Source of the DNA: Pseudomonas sp. C1C7
Lineage (GTDB): Bacteria > Pseudomonadota > Gammaproteobacteria > Pseudomonadales > Pseudomonadaceae
Length of the DNA: 47,057 nucleotides
Assembly (NCBI RefSeq): GCF_013359595.1
Contig: NZ_JABFMP010000017.1
Span: forward strand, 87,599-134,655
Direction of reading: 5' to 3'
The stretch's first letter is position 1. Every line of letters begins with the position of its first letter. The translations under genes and the position numbers were made by a program. Positions 29,697 to 39,320 of the stretch are shown piece by piece. Below the pieces are notes generated by a model. That model did not search any database. It saw nothing but the letters and a program-made list of their open reading frames with translations, and was not told the origin of the DNA.

Positions 29697-31283
29697 ATGA
29701 ATCATCAAGCCTTCAAAGGCTCGATCAGCCTGTTGGCCGGCGCGATGCTGCTGGCCAGCATGAGTGCCTTCGCCAATGTGGAGCCGGCCTCTCAACCCAG
29801 TAAACCAGTGACCATGGCCAAGGAACTGCAACAGGCCAAGACCTACACCGTCAGCAGCGCCGACACCGCGCCGCTGGAAATGGCGACGCCGAAACTGCCG
29901 GACCTCTCGGGCTACACCGCCGAGGCCATCGCCGCCAAAGTGGTGCGCAGCAAGGCCGGCAAGATCAGCGTGCGCCGGATGATGCAGGAAGACGCCCTGA
30001 AGGACTTCATCGGCGGCGACAACAAGATGGCCGAGTGGGTGGTGCGTCAGCACGGCATCCCCCAGGCGATCTTCGTCGACGACGGCTACATGAACCTCAA
30101 GGACCTGGCGAAGAAGCTGCCCAAGCAGTACTTCAGCGAAACCTCGCCGGGGGTGTTCCTGGCCAAATTGCCGATCGTGGTCGGTCGCCACGGCATCCTC
30201 GAAATCGACAAGCAGACCCAGGAACTGCGCCTGTCCCAGGAGGCCGGCTCGTTCCTGGTCAACGACGGCCAGCTGTTCGTGCGTGACACCAGAATCACCG
30301 GCTGGCGCGAGAAGGAAAACGCTCCTGCCACCTTCCGTTCGCCCAAGGAATTCCGTCCGTTCCTGCTGGCCTGGGGTGGCACCGAGACCTATATCGCCAA
30401 CAGCAAGATGGCCAGCTTCGGCTACGCCAACAGTAAGTCCTACGGCGTGAGTATTTCCCAGTACACGCCGAACATGGCCAAGGTGCTCAAGCGCCCTGAA
30501 CCGACCGGCTGGATCGTCGGCTCCGAGTTCTCGGACATGTGGTACGGCTTCTACTGCTACGAGACCACAGGCTTTGTGGTCAAGGGCAACACCTACAAGG
30601 ACAACATCGTCTACGGCATCGACCCCCACGACCGTTCCCACGGTCTGATCATTGCCGAGAACACGGTGTTTGGTACGAAGAAGAAGCACGGGATCATCAT
30701 CTCCCGCGAGGTCAACGACAGCTTCATCTTCAACAACCGCACCTACGACAACAAGCTGTCGGGCATCGTGATCGACCGTAACAGCGTCAACAACCTGATC
30801 GCCCACAACGAGGTCTATCAGAACCACACCGACGGCATCACCCTCTACGAGAGTGCCGACAACCTGCTGTGGGGCAACAAGGTGCTGAGCAATCGCCGCC
30901 ACGGCATCCGCATTCGTAACAGCGTGAACATCCGCCTGTATGAAAACGTCGCCATGGCCAACGGCCTGACCGGTGTCTACGGGCACATCAAGGACCTGAC
31001 CGACACCGACCGTGACATCAAGCTCGACCCCTTCGACGCCCAGGTCTCGCTGATCGTGGTCGGCGGCGAACTGGCGGCCAACGGCAGCGGCCCGCTGTCC
31101 ATCGACTCGCCTCTGAGCGTGGAGCTGTATCGCGTGTCCATGCTCGCACCGACCAAATCCAGTGGCATCAGCTTCAGCGGGATTCTCGGCGAGCGCCAGG
31201 ATGAAATTCTCGACCTGCTGGTGCGCCAGCAGAAAGCCGTGCTGATCGACCCTGTCGAACGCCAGACCGAAATGCGGGACTGA
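29697..31283 (+). CDS. algG: Mannuronan C5-epimerase
   Basis: A 528-residue periplasmic right-handed β-helix enzyme that turns D-mannuronate residues of the polymer into L-guluronate. The signal peptide is MNHQAFKG...SAFA. Repeated NxxxN/hydrophobic helix turns (NTVFGTKKKHGIIISREV, NNRTYDNKLSGIVIDRN) follow. The catalytic DPHDRSHGL motif, near residue 310, is intact. GGGAG lies nine bases before ATG 29697; an upstream in-frame ATG at 29670 overlaps the algE stop. AlgG also protects the polymer from AlgL during transit. Confidence 0.94.
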   Translation: MNHQAFKGSISLLAGAMLLASMSAFANVEPASQPSKPVTMAKELQQAKTYTVSSADTAPLEMATPKLPDLSGYTAEAIAAKVVRSKAGKISVRRMMQEDALKDFIGGDNKMAEWVVRQHGIPQAIFVDDGYMNLKDLAKKLPKQYFSETSPGVFLAKLPIVVGRHGILEIDKQTQELRLSQEAGSFLVNDGQLFVRDTRITGWREKENAPATFRSPKEFRPFLLAWGGTETYIANSKMASFGYANSKSYGVSISQYTPNMAKVLKRPEPTGWIVGSEFSDMWYGFYCYETTGFVVKGNTYKDNIVYGIDPHDRSHGLIIAENTVFGTKKKHGIIISREVNDSFIFNNRTYDNKLSGIVIDRNSVNNLIAHNEVYQNHTDGITLYESADNLLWGNKVLSNRRHGIRIRNSVNIRLYENVAMANGLTGVYGHIKDLTDTDRDIKLDPFDAQVSLIVVGGELAANGSGPLSIDSPLSVELYRVSMLAPTKSSGISFSGILGERQDEILDLLVRQQKAVLIDPVERQTEMRD

Positions 31284-31293
31284 GGATAATTTT

Positions 31294-32742
31294 ATGCACC
31301 CACACCTGATCAAATTACTCAGTCTGTCGGCCCTGACCGCCGGCATTCTCGCCGCCAGCACCGGTGCTCGCGCAGATGAAGTGCAAGCACCGAAGTTCTC
31401 GGCAGAACCCTGCTGCAGCCTGTGCCCGGCCGCCCACGATGCGAAGAACTACACCACCCGCTACCAGCAGAACTTCACCACGCTGGTCCAGGCCCAGGGC
31501 GACTGGCTGTTCCGGACCCAGGAAGACTTGCGCACCGAATTCGACACCACCCCTGCCGGCTACAAGCGCATGAAGCAGCTGCACGATGCGTTCAAGAGCA
31601 AGGGCGTGGAACTGGTGGTCGTCTACCAGCCGACCCGTGGCCTGGTGAACCGCAACAAGCTGAACCCGGCGGAGAAAGCCAGCTTCGATTTCGACAAGGC
31701 CCTGCGCAACTACAAGACCATGCTCGGCCGTTTCGCCGCAATGGGCTACGTGGTGCCGGACCTCTCGCCGCTCACCAACGAACAACTGCCGGACACCCTG
31801 CCCGCCCACGATTTCTACTTCCGTGGCGACCAGCACTGGACCCCGTATGGCGCCCAGCGCACGGCGAAGATCGTCGCCGAGAAGGTCAAGCAACTGCCTG
31901 AGTTCGCCGACATTCCCAAGCGCGAATTCGAGACCCACAAGTCGGGTCGCATGGGCAAGACCGGAACATTGCACAACATGGCCGGTCAACTCTGTGGCAC
32001 CAGCTACGCGATCCAGTACATGGATCAGTTCACCACCGAGCCCAAGGGCGAGGCAGGCGACGGCGATCTGTTCGGCGATTCCGGCAACCCGCAGATCACC
32101 CTCGTCGGCACCTCCCACAGTGGCAAGAACTACAACTTCGCCGGCTTCCTCGAAGAGGCCATCGGCGCCGACATTCTCAACGTGGCGTTCCCCGGCGGCG
32201 GCCTGGAAGGTTCGATGCTGCAGTACCTGGGCAGCGACGAGTTCCAGAAGAACCCGCCGAAGATTCTCATTTGGGAATTCTCGCCGCTCTACCGCCTGGA
32301 CCAGGAAACCATCTACCGCCAGATGATGGCGCTGCTGGACAACGGTTGCGAAGGCAAGGATGCACAGATGTCCGGCAGCACCACCCTGAAACCGGGCAAG
32401 AACGAACTGATGGTCAACAGCAAAAACCTGAACCTGCAGAACAGCAGTCACCAGGTCGACATCCGCTTCGCCGACACCTCGGTGAAAACCCTGCAAGCCA
32501 CCCTCTGGTACATGAATGGGCGCCACGAGGACATCAAGATCGAGAAACCGGAAACCTCCGAAACCGATGGGCGTTTCGCCTTCGAATTGCGCACCGACGA
32601 AGACTGGGCCTCGCAGAATCTGCTGGCCGTCGAAGTCCAGGGTCCGGAAGCGGGCGCCGCGCCACAGAAGGTCGAAGCGAAAATCTGCAAACGCAACGTA
32701 TTCCCCGGCGCCGAGCAGCGCACTGCTTCAGTCGGGCAATGA
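31294..32742 (+). CDS. algX: Alginate O-acetyltransferase, terminal
   Basis: A 482-residue periplasmic SGNH-like hydrolase-fold enzyme with a C-terminal carbohydrate-binding module. The signal peptide is about 26 residues. The catalytic Asp-x-His sits in [11 protein letters not shown] near 177, and the nucleophile Ser in [11 protein letters not shown] near 273, as in P. aeruginosa AlgX. It transfers acetyl groups from the AlgI/J/F relay to mannuronate. Cys residues near the mature start and end may pair. GAGGA lies before ATG 31294. Confidence 0.94.
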   Translation: MHPHLIKLLSLSALTAGILAASTGARADEVQAPKFSAEPCCSLCPAAHDAKNYTTRYQQNFTTLVQAQGDWLFRTQEDLRTEFDTTPAGYKRMKQLHDAFKSKGVELVVVYQPTRGLVNRNKLNPAEKASFDFDKALRNYKTMLGRFAAMGYVVPDLSPLTNEQLPDTLPAHDFYFRGDQHWTPYGAQRTAKIVAEKVKQLPEFADIPKREFETHKSGRMGKTGTLHNMAGQLCGTSYAIQYMDQFTTEPKGEAGDGDLFGDSGNPQITLVGTSHSGKNYNFAGFLEEAIGADILNVAFPGGGLEGSMLQYLGSDEFQKNPPKILIWEFSPLYRLDQETIYRQMMALLDNGCEGKDAQMSGSTTLKPGKNELMVNSKNLNLQNSSHQVDIRFADTSVKTLQATLWYMNGRHEDIKIEKPETSETDGRFAFELRTDEDWASQNLLAVEVQGPEAGAAPQKVEAKICKRNVFPGAEQRTASVGQ

Positions 32743-32750
32743 GGTCTGCC

Positions 32751-33890
32751 ATGCGAAATCCGAAACTTGCGAATCTGTTGGCACCGACACTGCTGTGCTC
32801 TTCATTCCTGGGGCTGGCGATGTTCGCCGGCGCGACCCAGGCGGCGGCGCCCTTGCGTCCGCCACAGGGCTACTTCGCGCCGATCGAGAAGGTCAAGACC
32901 GGCGACGGCGGCGAAGGCTGCGAGGCAATGCCGACGCCGTACACCGGATCGCTGCAATTTCGCAGCAAGTACGAGGGCTCGGACAAGGCCCGCGCGACCC
33001 TGAACGTGCAATCGGAAAAAGCCTTCCGCGACAGCACCGCCGACATCACCAAGGTCGAGCGCGGCACCGCCAAGCGGGTGATGCAGTTCATGCGTGACGG
33101 TCGCCCCGAACAACTGGAATGCACGCTCAACTGGCTGACCGCCTGGGCCCAGGCCGATGCGTTGATGTCCAAGGACTTCAACCACACCGGCAAGTCGATG
33201 CGCAAATGGGCCCTGGGCAGCATGGCGTCGTCGTACCTTCGCCTGAAGTTCTCCGACTCCCATCCGCTGGCCAACCATCAGCAGCAGGTGCAGTTGATCG
33301 AAGCCTGGTTCAGCAAGATGGCCGATCAGGTGGTCAGCGACTGGGACAACCTGCCATTGGACAAGACCAACAACCACTCGTACTGGGCCGCCTGGTCGGT
33401 GATGGCAACGTCCATCGCCACCGACCGTCGCGACCTGTTCGACTGGGCGGTGAAGGAGTTCAAGGTCGGCGCCAACCAGATCGACGCCCAGGGTTACTTG
33501 CCCAACGAACTCAAGCGCCAGCAACGCGCCCTCGCCTACCACAACTACGCCCTGCCGCCGCTGGCCATGATCGCCAGCTTCGCCCAGGTCAACGGTGTGG
33601 ACCTGCGCCAGGAAAACAACGGCGCCCTGAAACGCCTGGGTGACCGTGTGCTCGCGGGTGTGAAAGACCCGGATGAATTCGAGCAGAAGAACGGCAAGAA
33701 ACAGGACATGACCGACTTGAAAGAGGACATGAAATTCGCCTGGCTCGAACCGTTCTGCAGCCTCTACAGCTGCTCGGCGGATGTGCTGGAGAAGAAGCAC
33801 TCCATGCAACCGTTCAAGACCTTCCGCCTGGGGGGTGACCTGACCAGGGTCTATGACCCGGCCAATGAAAAAGGCAATAAAGGTTCTTGA
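32751..33890 (+). CDS. algL: Alginate lyase
   Basis: A 379-residue periplasmic polysaccharide lyase family 5 enzyme. The signal peptide ends ATQAAA. The (α/α) toroid carries the catalytic NNHSYW block near 207 and the downstream [15 protein letters not shown]. It cleaves 4-O-linked mannuronate by β-elimination and clears polymer stranded in the periplasm. GAGG stands six bases before ATG 32751. An ATG at 32739 overlaps the algX stop but has no ribosome site. Confidence 0.94.
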   Translation: MRNPKLANLLAPTLLCSSFLGLAMFAGATQAAAPLRPPQGYFAPIEKVKTGDGGEGCEAMPTPYTGSLQFRSKYEGSDKARATLNVQSEKAFRDSTADITKVERGTAKRVMQFMRDGRPEQLECTLNWLTAWAQADALMSKDFNHTGKSMRKWALGSMASSYLRLKFSDSHPLANHQQQVQLIEAWFSKMADQVVSDWDNLPLDKTNNHSYWAAWSVMATSIATDRRDLFDWAVKEFKVGANQIDAQGYLPNELKRQQRALAYHNYALPPLAMIASFAQVNGVDLRQENNGALKRLGDRVLAGVKDPDEFEQKNGKKQDMTDLKEDMKFAWLEPFCSLYSCSADVLEKKHSMQPFKTFRLGGDLTRVYDPANEKGNKGS

Positions 33891-33906
33891 AGGCAGACAC
33901 AAATCC

Positions 33907-33998
33907 CTGTGGGAGCGGGCTTGCCCGCGATTGCAATCAGACATTCAACATTGATGTCGATTGACCCACCGCTATCGCGGGCAAGCCCGCTCCCACAG
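33907..33998. repeat. REP doublet between algL and algI
   Basis: The 25-bp arms 33907-33931 and 33974-33998 are exact inverted complements (CTGTGGGAGCGGGCTTGCCC core). It splits the operon between the polymer-modifying genes algG/X/L and the acetylation genes algI/J/F, a natural place for transcript processing. Confidence 0.93.
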
Positions 33999-34029
33999 AG
34001 TCAATTGTCAGCTGTGAGATATGAGTTAT

Positions 34030-34061
34030 CCCCCCGGTTTTCAGTGGGGGGTTTGGGGGGG
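34030..34061 (+). other. C6/G6/G7 homopolymer hairpin upstream of algI
   Basis: Six C (34030-34035) can pair with six G (34046-34051) around GGTTTTCAGT; TTT and seven more G (34055-34061) follow. It stands 41 bases before the algI start codon. It could pause transcription, and the tracts are prone to slippage. The role is unknown. Confidence 0.5.
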
Positions 34062-34102
34062 CCGTGAGCCCTTGACTGTTGGTTAAACAAGGAGAGATCG
34101 GG

Positions 34103-35668
34103 ATGGTTTTCTCATCCAACGTGTTCCTGTTTCTGTTCTTGCCGATCTTTCTCGGCTTGTACTACCTGAGCGGGCAACGCTATCGCAATCTGCTGCTGCT
34201 GATCGCCAGCTACGTGTTCTACGCCTGGTGGCGTGTGGACTTTCTGGCGCTGTTCGCCGCCGTCACCGTGTGGAACTACTGGATCGGCCTGAAAGTCGGT
34301 GCCGCCGGGGTCAGGACCAAACCCGCGCAGCGCTGGCTGTTGCTCGGCGTGGCCGTCGACCTGTGCATCCTGGGCTACTTCAAATACGCCAACTTCGGCG
34401 TCGACAGCATCAACGCGATGATGACCTCGGTGGGCCTGGAGCCGTTCATCCTGACCCACGTGCTGCTGCCGATCGGTATCTCGTTCTACATCTTCGAGTC
34501 CATCAGCTACATCATCGACGTCTACCGTGGCGACACTCCGGCGACCCGCAACCTGATCGACTTCGCGGCGTTCGTGGCGATCTTCCCGCACCTGATCGCC
34601 GGCCCCGTCCTGCGTTTTCGCGACCTGGCCGATCAGTTCAACAACCGCACCCACACCCTCGACAAGTTCTCCGAGGGCTGCACGCGGTTCATGCAGGGCT
34701 TCATCAAGAAAGTCTTCATCGCCGACACCCTCGCGGTGGTCGCCGACCATTGCTTCGCCCTGCAGAACCCGACCACGGGCGATGCCTGGCTCGGCGCCCT
34801 GGCCTACACCGCGCAGCTGTACTTCGACTTCTCCGGCTACAGCGACATGGCCATCGGCCTGGGCTTGATGATGGGTTTTCGCTTCATGGAAAACTTCAAG
34901 CAGCCCTACGTCAGCCAGTCGATCACCGAGTTCTGGCGCCGCTGGCACATCAGCCTGTCGACCTGGCTGCGCGACTACCTGTACATCACCCTGGGCGGCA
35001 ACCGCAAAGGCACGCTGACGACCTATCGCAACCTGTTCCTGACCATGCTGCTCGGTGGTCTGTGGCACGGCGCGAACATCACCTACATCGTCTGGGGTGC
35101 GTGGCACGGCATGTGGCTGGCGATTGAAAAGGCCATCGGCCTGAACACCTCGCCGCGCAGCTTCAACCCGATCCGCTGGGTGCTGACCTTCCTGCTGGTG
35201 GTGATGGGCTGGGTGATCTTCCGTGCCGAGAACCTGCACGTCGCCGGCCGCATGTACGGCGCGATGTTCAGCTTCGGCGACTGGAACCTGTCGGAACTCA
35301 ATCAGGCCAACCTGACCGGTCTGCAAGTGGCGACCCTGATCGTGGCCTACGTGACCCTGGCGTTCTTCGGCCTGCGCGATTTCTACAGCAACCAGCCACC
35401 GGTCAAGACCAAGCCTGAAGTGAACGTCGATGCCGACGGCCCGGCTGCCGCGACCACCGGCACCATCAAGGCCGTGCCTGGGGATAACCCGGCCAGCATC
35501 CACCAGCCTGGCTACACCGTCGGCGTCGAAGCCCAGGTGCAACCGGCCTACTGGAGTGCCGACTGGTCGCGCTACGTGATGCGCGCCCTGGTACTGCTGC
35601 TGTTCATCGCCTCGATTCTCAAACTCTCGGCGCAAAGCTTCTCGCCGTTCCTTTACTTCCAGTTCTGA
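34103..35668 (+). CDS. algI: Alginate O-acetylation membrane protein, MBOAT
   Basis: A 521-residue polytopic membrane-bound O-acyltransferase. It starts with SSNVFLFLFLPIFLGLYYLS and has the MBOAT core EFWRRWHISLSTWLRDYLYI and LGGLWHGANITYIVW; the His of the latter (near 320) is the conserved catalytic residue. It moves acetyl groups from a cytoplasmic donor to the periplasmic AlgJ/AlgF/AlgX. An about 60-residue hydrophilic stretch lies near the C-terminus before the last helix. GGAGA precedes ATG 34103. Confidence 0.95.
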   Translation: MVFSSNVFLFLFLPIFLGLYYLSGQRYRNLLLLIASYVFYAWWRVDFLALFAAVTVWNYWIGLKVGAAGVRTKPAQRWLLLGVAVDLCILGYFKYANFGVDSINAMMTSVGLEPFILTHVLLPIGISFYIFESISYIIDVYRGDTPATRNLIDFAAFVAIFPHLIAGPVLRFRDLADQFNNRTHTLDKFSEGCTRFMQGFIKKVFIADTLAVVADHCFALQNPTTGDAWLGALAYTAQLYFDFSGYSDMAIGLGLMMGFRFMENFKQPYVSQSITEFWRRWHISLSTWLRDYLYITLGGNRKGTLTTYRNLFLTMLLGGLWHGANITYIVWGAWHGMWLAIEKAIGLNTSPRSFNPIRWVLTFLLVVMGWVIFRAENLHVAGRMYGAMFSFGDWNLSELNQANLTGLQVATLIVAYVTLAFFGLRDFYSNQPPVKTKPEVNVDADGPAAATTGTIKAVPGDNPASIHQPGYTVGVEAQVQPAYWSADWSRYVMRALVLLLFIASILKLSAQSFSPFLYFQF

Positions 35669-35679
35669 GGGATCTGACC

Positions 35680-36855
35680 ATGACCCGCTCATTACGCATC
35701 TTCTACATCGCCCTGTTCCTGGTGACCCTGCTGGCCCTGGGCCTGTGGTCGGTTCGCAGCTTCCTGGGCTTCAGCACCAATGCTGATGCGACGGTGCTCA
35801 ACGGCCGCTGGACCAAGGCGGTGGAGACCCACTACGACGACGAATTCCCGATCAAGCGCCTGGGCACCAACCTCTGGGCGGCGCTGGATTTCAAACTGTT
35901 CAACGAAGGTCGTCCGGGCGTGGTGCTCGGTCGCGACCAGTGGTTGTACAGCGATGAGGAATTCCACCCCAGCGTCAACGAAGAGCTGAACCTGCAAGGC
36001 AACTACGCACTGGTCGAAGGCGTGCGCCAGACTCTCAAGGCCAAGGGTATTCAGCTTGTGATGGCGGTGGTGCCGGCCAAGGTGCGCCTGTACCCGGAGC
36101 ATCTGGGCGAGGTGAAACCGGCGAGCATTCACGCCAACCTCTACCAGGACTTCCACAAGCGCCTGGCCGCCGACCGCATTCCGGCGCCTGACCTGCTCGG
36201 CCCGCTGCAAACGGCCAAGCAGAACGGCAAGCAGGTGTTCCTGCGCACCGACACCCACTGGACTCCGGAAGGCGCCGAGATTGCCGCCAACCGCCTGGCC
36301 AGGACCATCGCCGACAAATACCCGCTGAGCGGCGAACCGCAGGACTTCGTCACTGAACCTGCCGAGAAGGTCACGCACAAGGGCGACCTGCGCCTGTTCC
36401 TGCCGCTGGACCCGCTGTTCGAAAACATGATGCCGGCGCAGGAACCCCTGCAGAAGCGCAACACCGTGGCGGCTGAAGGTCAGCCTGCCGGCGACGACGC
36501 GCTGTTCGCCAACACCGAAGTGCCCGTCGCACTGGTCGGCACCAGCTACAGCGCCAACCCCAGCTGGAATTTTGTGGGCGCGCTCAAGCAAGCCCTGCGC
36601 AGCGACGTGGTCAATTACGCCGAAGACGGCCACGGCCCGATCCTGCCGATGCTCAGTTACCTGAAAAGCGACGCTTTCAAGAACAGCCCGCCCCAGGTGC
36701 TGATCTGGGAGTTCCCTGAACGATATCTGCCTGTGAACAACGAAATCGGCGACGCCGACCCGCAGTGGGTCGCAGAGCTCAAACAAGCCGGCGCGCGCCA
36801 ACAGAACGTAGCTGTAAACACTAAATCCGAGACGCCCGACCGGGCGCAAAACTGA
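35680..36855 (+). CDS. algJ: Alginate O-acetyltransferase AlgJ
   Basis: A 391-residue periplasmic, membrane-anchored SGNH-like protein related to AlgX. One N-terminal helix (about 7-28) acts as an uncleaved anchor or signal. The catalytic Asp-x-His is in RTDTHWTPEGA near 190, the Ser in GTSYSANPSW near 288. It has no carbohydrate-binding module, in keeping with a relay role between AlgI and AlgX. GAGGGA lies upstream and it is 11 bases after algI. Confidence 0.94.
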   Translation: MTRSLRIFYIALFLVTLLALGLWSVRSFLGFSTNADATVLNGRWTKAVETHYDDEFPIKRLGTNLWAALDFKLFNEGRPGVVLGRDQWLYSDEEFHPSVNEELNLQGNYALVEGVRQTLKAKGIQLVMAVVPAKVRLYPEHLGEVKPASIHANLYQDFHKRLAADRIPAPDLLGPLQTAKQNGKQVFLRTDTHWTPEGAEIAANRLARTIADKYPLSGEPQDFVTEPAEKVTHKGDLRLFLPLDPLFENMMPAQEPLQKRNTVAAEGQPAGDDALFANTEVPVALVGTSYSANPSWNFVGALKQALRSDVVNYAEDGHGPILPMLSYLKSDAFKNSPPQVLIWEFPERYLPVNNEIGDADPQWVAELKQAGARQQNVAVNTKSETPDRAQN

Positions 36856-36872
36856 AAGAGAGAGGTACTTCC

Positions 36873-37529
36873 ATGACTTTCAAGACTACTCCTCGTCGTC
36901 TCGCCAAGACCTTTGCACTGGTTGCTGGTATGAGTGTGCTCTCGATGCAGGCCTTCGCCGGTGGCGACGCGGCGCTGTACGGCCCGACCGCGCCGAAGGG
37001 CTCGTCCTTCGTGCGCATCTACAACGCCAGCAACAGCGAGGTCAGCGCCACCGTGGGCAGCACCAACCTGAGCGATGTCGCGCCATTGTCGAGCAGTGAC
37101 TTCAGCTTCATGCCCGGCGGCGACTACAGCGCCAAGGTCGGCAGCCAGAACCTGCCGGTGAAACTGGCCAGCGATCACTATTACACCCTGGTCAACAACG
37201 CCAGCGGCGCGCCGCAACTGATCGAAGAGCCGCCGTTCAAGAACAAACAGAAATCCCTGGTACGCGTACAGAACCTCAGCGACAAGGCGCTGACCCTGAA
37301 AACCGCAGACGGCAAGACCGACGTGGTGCCGAACGTCGCGGCCAAGGGCCGTGGCGAACGTGAAATCAACCCGGTGAAAGTCAGCCTGGCGCTATACGAT
37401 GGCGCAACGAAAGTCGGCGACGTGAAACCGGTCGCCCTGGAACGCGGTGAAGCCGCCGTGCTGTACGTCACCGGCAGCGGCAGCAGCCTGTCGCCTGTCT
37501 GGGTGAAACGCCCGGTGTCCACGCGCTGA
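36873..37529 (+). CDS. algF: Alginate O-acetylation protein AlgF
   Basis: A 218-residue periplasmic protein with a 29-residue signal peptide ending MQAFAG. Two similar β-rich halves follow (GSSFVRIYNASNSEVSATVG and KSLVRVQNLSDKALTLKTAD). It is needed for acetylation in P. aeruginosa, where it links AlgJ and AlgX, without an enzymatic motif of its own. AGGTA precedes the ATG. Confidence 0.93.
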   Translation: MTFKTTPRRLAKTFALVAGMSVLSMQAFAGGDAALYGPTAPKGSSFVRIYNASNSEVSATVGSTNLSDVAPLSSSDFSFMPGGDYSAKVGSQNLPVKLASDHYYTLVNNASGAPQLIEEPPFKNKQKSLVRVQNLSDKALTLKTADGKTDVVPNVAAKGRGEREINPVKVSLALYDGATKVGDVKPVALERGEAAVLYVTGSGSSLSPVWVKRPVSTR

Positions 37530-37543
37530 AGCGCGAGCTTCGA

Positions 37544-37612
37544 ACCACAAGCTACAAGCTACAAGCTATGCACAGAACGGCTCTGACTTGCCTCTTGCAG
37601 CTTGTAGCTCCC
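37544..37612. repeat. AAGCTAC heptamer hairpin between algF and algA
   Basis: ACAAGCTACAAGCTACAAGC on the left faces CTCTTGCAGCTTGTAGCTC on the right around a GC-rich loop. This is a third member of the heptamer family, here with AAGCTAC units. It is the only intergenic space in the distal part of the operon wide enough to hold it. Confidence 0.7.
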
Positions 37613-37635
37613 AACTGCTTTTAAGGAGTAACAAC

Positions 37636-39087
37636 ATGATTCCGGTGATTTTGTCAGGTGGTAGCGGTTCCCGTCTCTGGCCGCTTTCGCGCAAGCAATT
37701 CCCGAAACAGTTCCTGGCCCTGACCGGCGAGCACACCCTGTTCCAGCAGACCCTGGAGCGCCTGGTGTTCGAAGGCATGGACGCGCCGATCGTGGTCTGC
37801 AACAAGGACCACCGCTTCATCGTCAACGAGCAGCTGGCCGCCCGCAAACTGGAAACCCAGCGCATCCTGATGGAACCGTTCGGGCGCAACACCGCGCCGG
37901 CCGTGGCGCTGACCGCGATGATGCTGGTCAATGAAGGTCGCGACGAGTTGATGCTGGTGCTGCCGGCCGACCACGTGCTGGACGATCAGAAAGCCCTGCA
38001 ACGCGCCCTGGCCCTGGCCACCGTCGCCGCCGAAAACGGCGAAATGGTGCTGTTCGGCGTACCAGCCACCAAACCGGAAACCGGCTACGGCTACATCAAG
38101 TCGACCAACGATTCGCTGCTGCCCGAAGGCGTCAGCCGCGTGTCGCACTTCGTCGAAAAACCCGACGTGAAGCGCGCCACCGAGTTCGTCCAGTCCGGCG
38201 GTTATTTCTGGAACAGCGGCATGTTCCTGTTCCGCGCCAGCCGATTCCTGGAAGAGCTGAAAAAGCACGATCCGGACATCTACGACAACTGCCTGCTGAC
38301 CCTGGAACGCAGCGAGCAGGACATGGACACCGTGAGCTTCGACGAAGCCACCTTCGCCTGCTGCCCGGACAACTCCATCGACTACTCGGTGATGGAAAAG
38401 ACCCAGCGCGCCTGCGTGGTCCCGCTGACCGCCGGCTGGAGCGATGTCGGCTGCTGGTCGTCACTGTGGGAAGTCAACGAGAAGGACGCCAACGGCAACG
38501 TCACCAAGGGCGATGTGGTGGTGCAGGACAGCAAGAACTGCATGATCCACGGCAACGGCAAGCTGGTGTCGGTGATCGGCCTGGAAAACATCGTGGTGGT
38601 CGAAACCAAGGACGCCATGATGATCGCGCACAAGGACAAGGTCCAAGGCGTGAAGCAGCTGGTCAACACCCTCAACGAACAGGGCCGCAGCGAAACCCAG
38701 AACCACTGCGAAGTCTATCGTCCGTGGGGTTCCTACGACTCGGTGGACATGGGCGGTCGCTTCCAGGTCAAGCACATCTCGGTCAAGCCGGGCGCGTGTC
38801 TGTCGCTGCAGATGCACCACCACCGCGCCGAGCACTGGATCGTCGTCAGCGGCACCGCCGAAGTGACTTGCGATGAAAACGTGTTCCTGCTGACCGAAAA
38901 CCAGTCGACCTACATCCCGATCGCCTCGGTTCACCGCCTGCGCAACCCGGGCAAGATCCCGCTGGAAATCATCGAAGTGCAATCGGGCAGCTACCTGGGC
39001 GAGGACGATATCGAGCGGTTCGAAGATATCTACGGGCGCTCGACGCCGATTGAGCGCGGTGTGTCGGTGAAGACGATCGCGCAGTAG
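37636..39087 (+). CDS. algA: Bifunctional mannose-6-phosphate isomerase / GDP-mannose pyrophosphorylase
   Basis: A 483-residue enzyme with two activities. The N-terminal nucleotidyltransferase domain (VILSGGSGSRLWPLSRKQFP, HFVEKPD) makes GDP-mannose. The C-terminal type II isomerase domain is a cupin (LSLQMHHHRAEHWIVVSGTA) that converts fructose-6-phosphate to mannose-6-phosphate. It supplies the first and third steps of the alginate precursor path, feeding AlgD. AAGGAG precedes ATG 37636. It is the last gene of the operon. Confidence 0.96.
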   Translation: MIPVILSGGSGSRLWPLSRKQFPKQFLALTGEHTLFQQTLERLVFEGMDAPIVVCNKDHRFIVNEQLAARKLETQRILMEPFGRNTAPAVALTAMMLVNEGRDELMLVLPADHVLDDQKALQRALALATVAAENGEMVLFGVPATKPETGYGYIKSTNDSLLPEGVSRVSHFVEKPDVKRATEFVQSGGYFWNSGMFLFRASRFLEELKKHDPDIYDNCLLTLERSEQDMDTVSFDEATFACCPDNSIDYSVMEKTQRACVVPLTAGWSDVGCWSSLWEVNEKDANGNVTKGDVVVQDSKNCMIHGNGKLVSVIGLENIVVVETKDAMMIAHKDKVQGVKQLVNTLNEQGRSETQNHCEVYRPWGSYDSVDMGGRFQVKHISVKPGACLSLQMHHHRAEHWIVVSGTAEVTCDENVFLLTENQSTYIPIASVHRLRNPGKIPLEIIEVQSGSYLGEDDIERFEDIYGRSTPIERGVSVKTIAQ

Positions 39088-39104
39088 GTTCCGGCAAGAC
39101 CTTG

Positions 39105-39162
39105 AGCCCCTGACCGGCCTGCCGCGTTCCCTATCCGCGGTGGGTTGGTCAGGGGCTTTTTT
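39105..39162 (+). terminator. Rho-independent terminator of the alginate operon
   Basis: AGCCCCTGACC (39105-39115) pairs with GGTCAGGGGCT (39147-39157), with a second small hairpin in the loop, followed by a run of T. A strong intrinsic end for the 17-kb transcript. Confidence 0.9.
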
Positions 39163-39168
39163 AAAAAG

Positions 39169-39246
39169 CAAAAGATCGCAGCCTTCGCCAGCTCCTACAT
39201 TGGAATGCATTTCCCTGCAGGAGCTGGCGAAGGCTGCGATCTTTTG
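39169..39246. repeat. REP doublet, AGATCGCAGCCT family
   Basis: The 28-bp arms 39169-39196 and 39219-39246 are exact inverted complements (CAAAAGATCGCAGCCTTCGC core). It lies directly after the operon terminator. Confidence 0.92.
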
Positions 39247-39320
39247 ACTTTGCCCTTCCCATCGCCAACCTCACCCACCCTTAGGTAGGATGCTCTCCTC
39301 TGCTCCCGAGGTTTTGCGTC

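Noticed and set aside
29607..31361. A 584-codon open frame opposite algG
   Set aside because: Shadow of the algG codon pattern; repetitive Val/Asp/His composition and no recognisable motif.
32271..32750. A longer algL start upstream, overlapping algX
   Set aside because: The frame is open by chance within algX. The signal peptide and the GAGG ribosome site fix the start at 32751.
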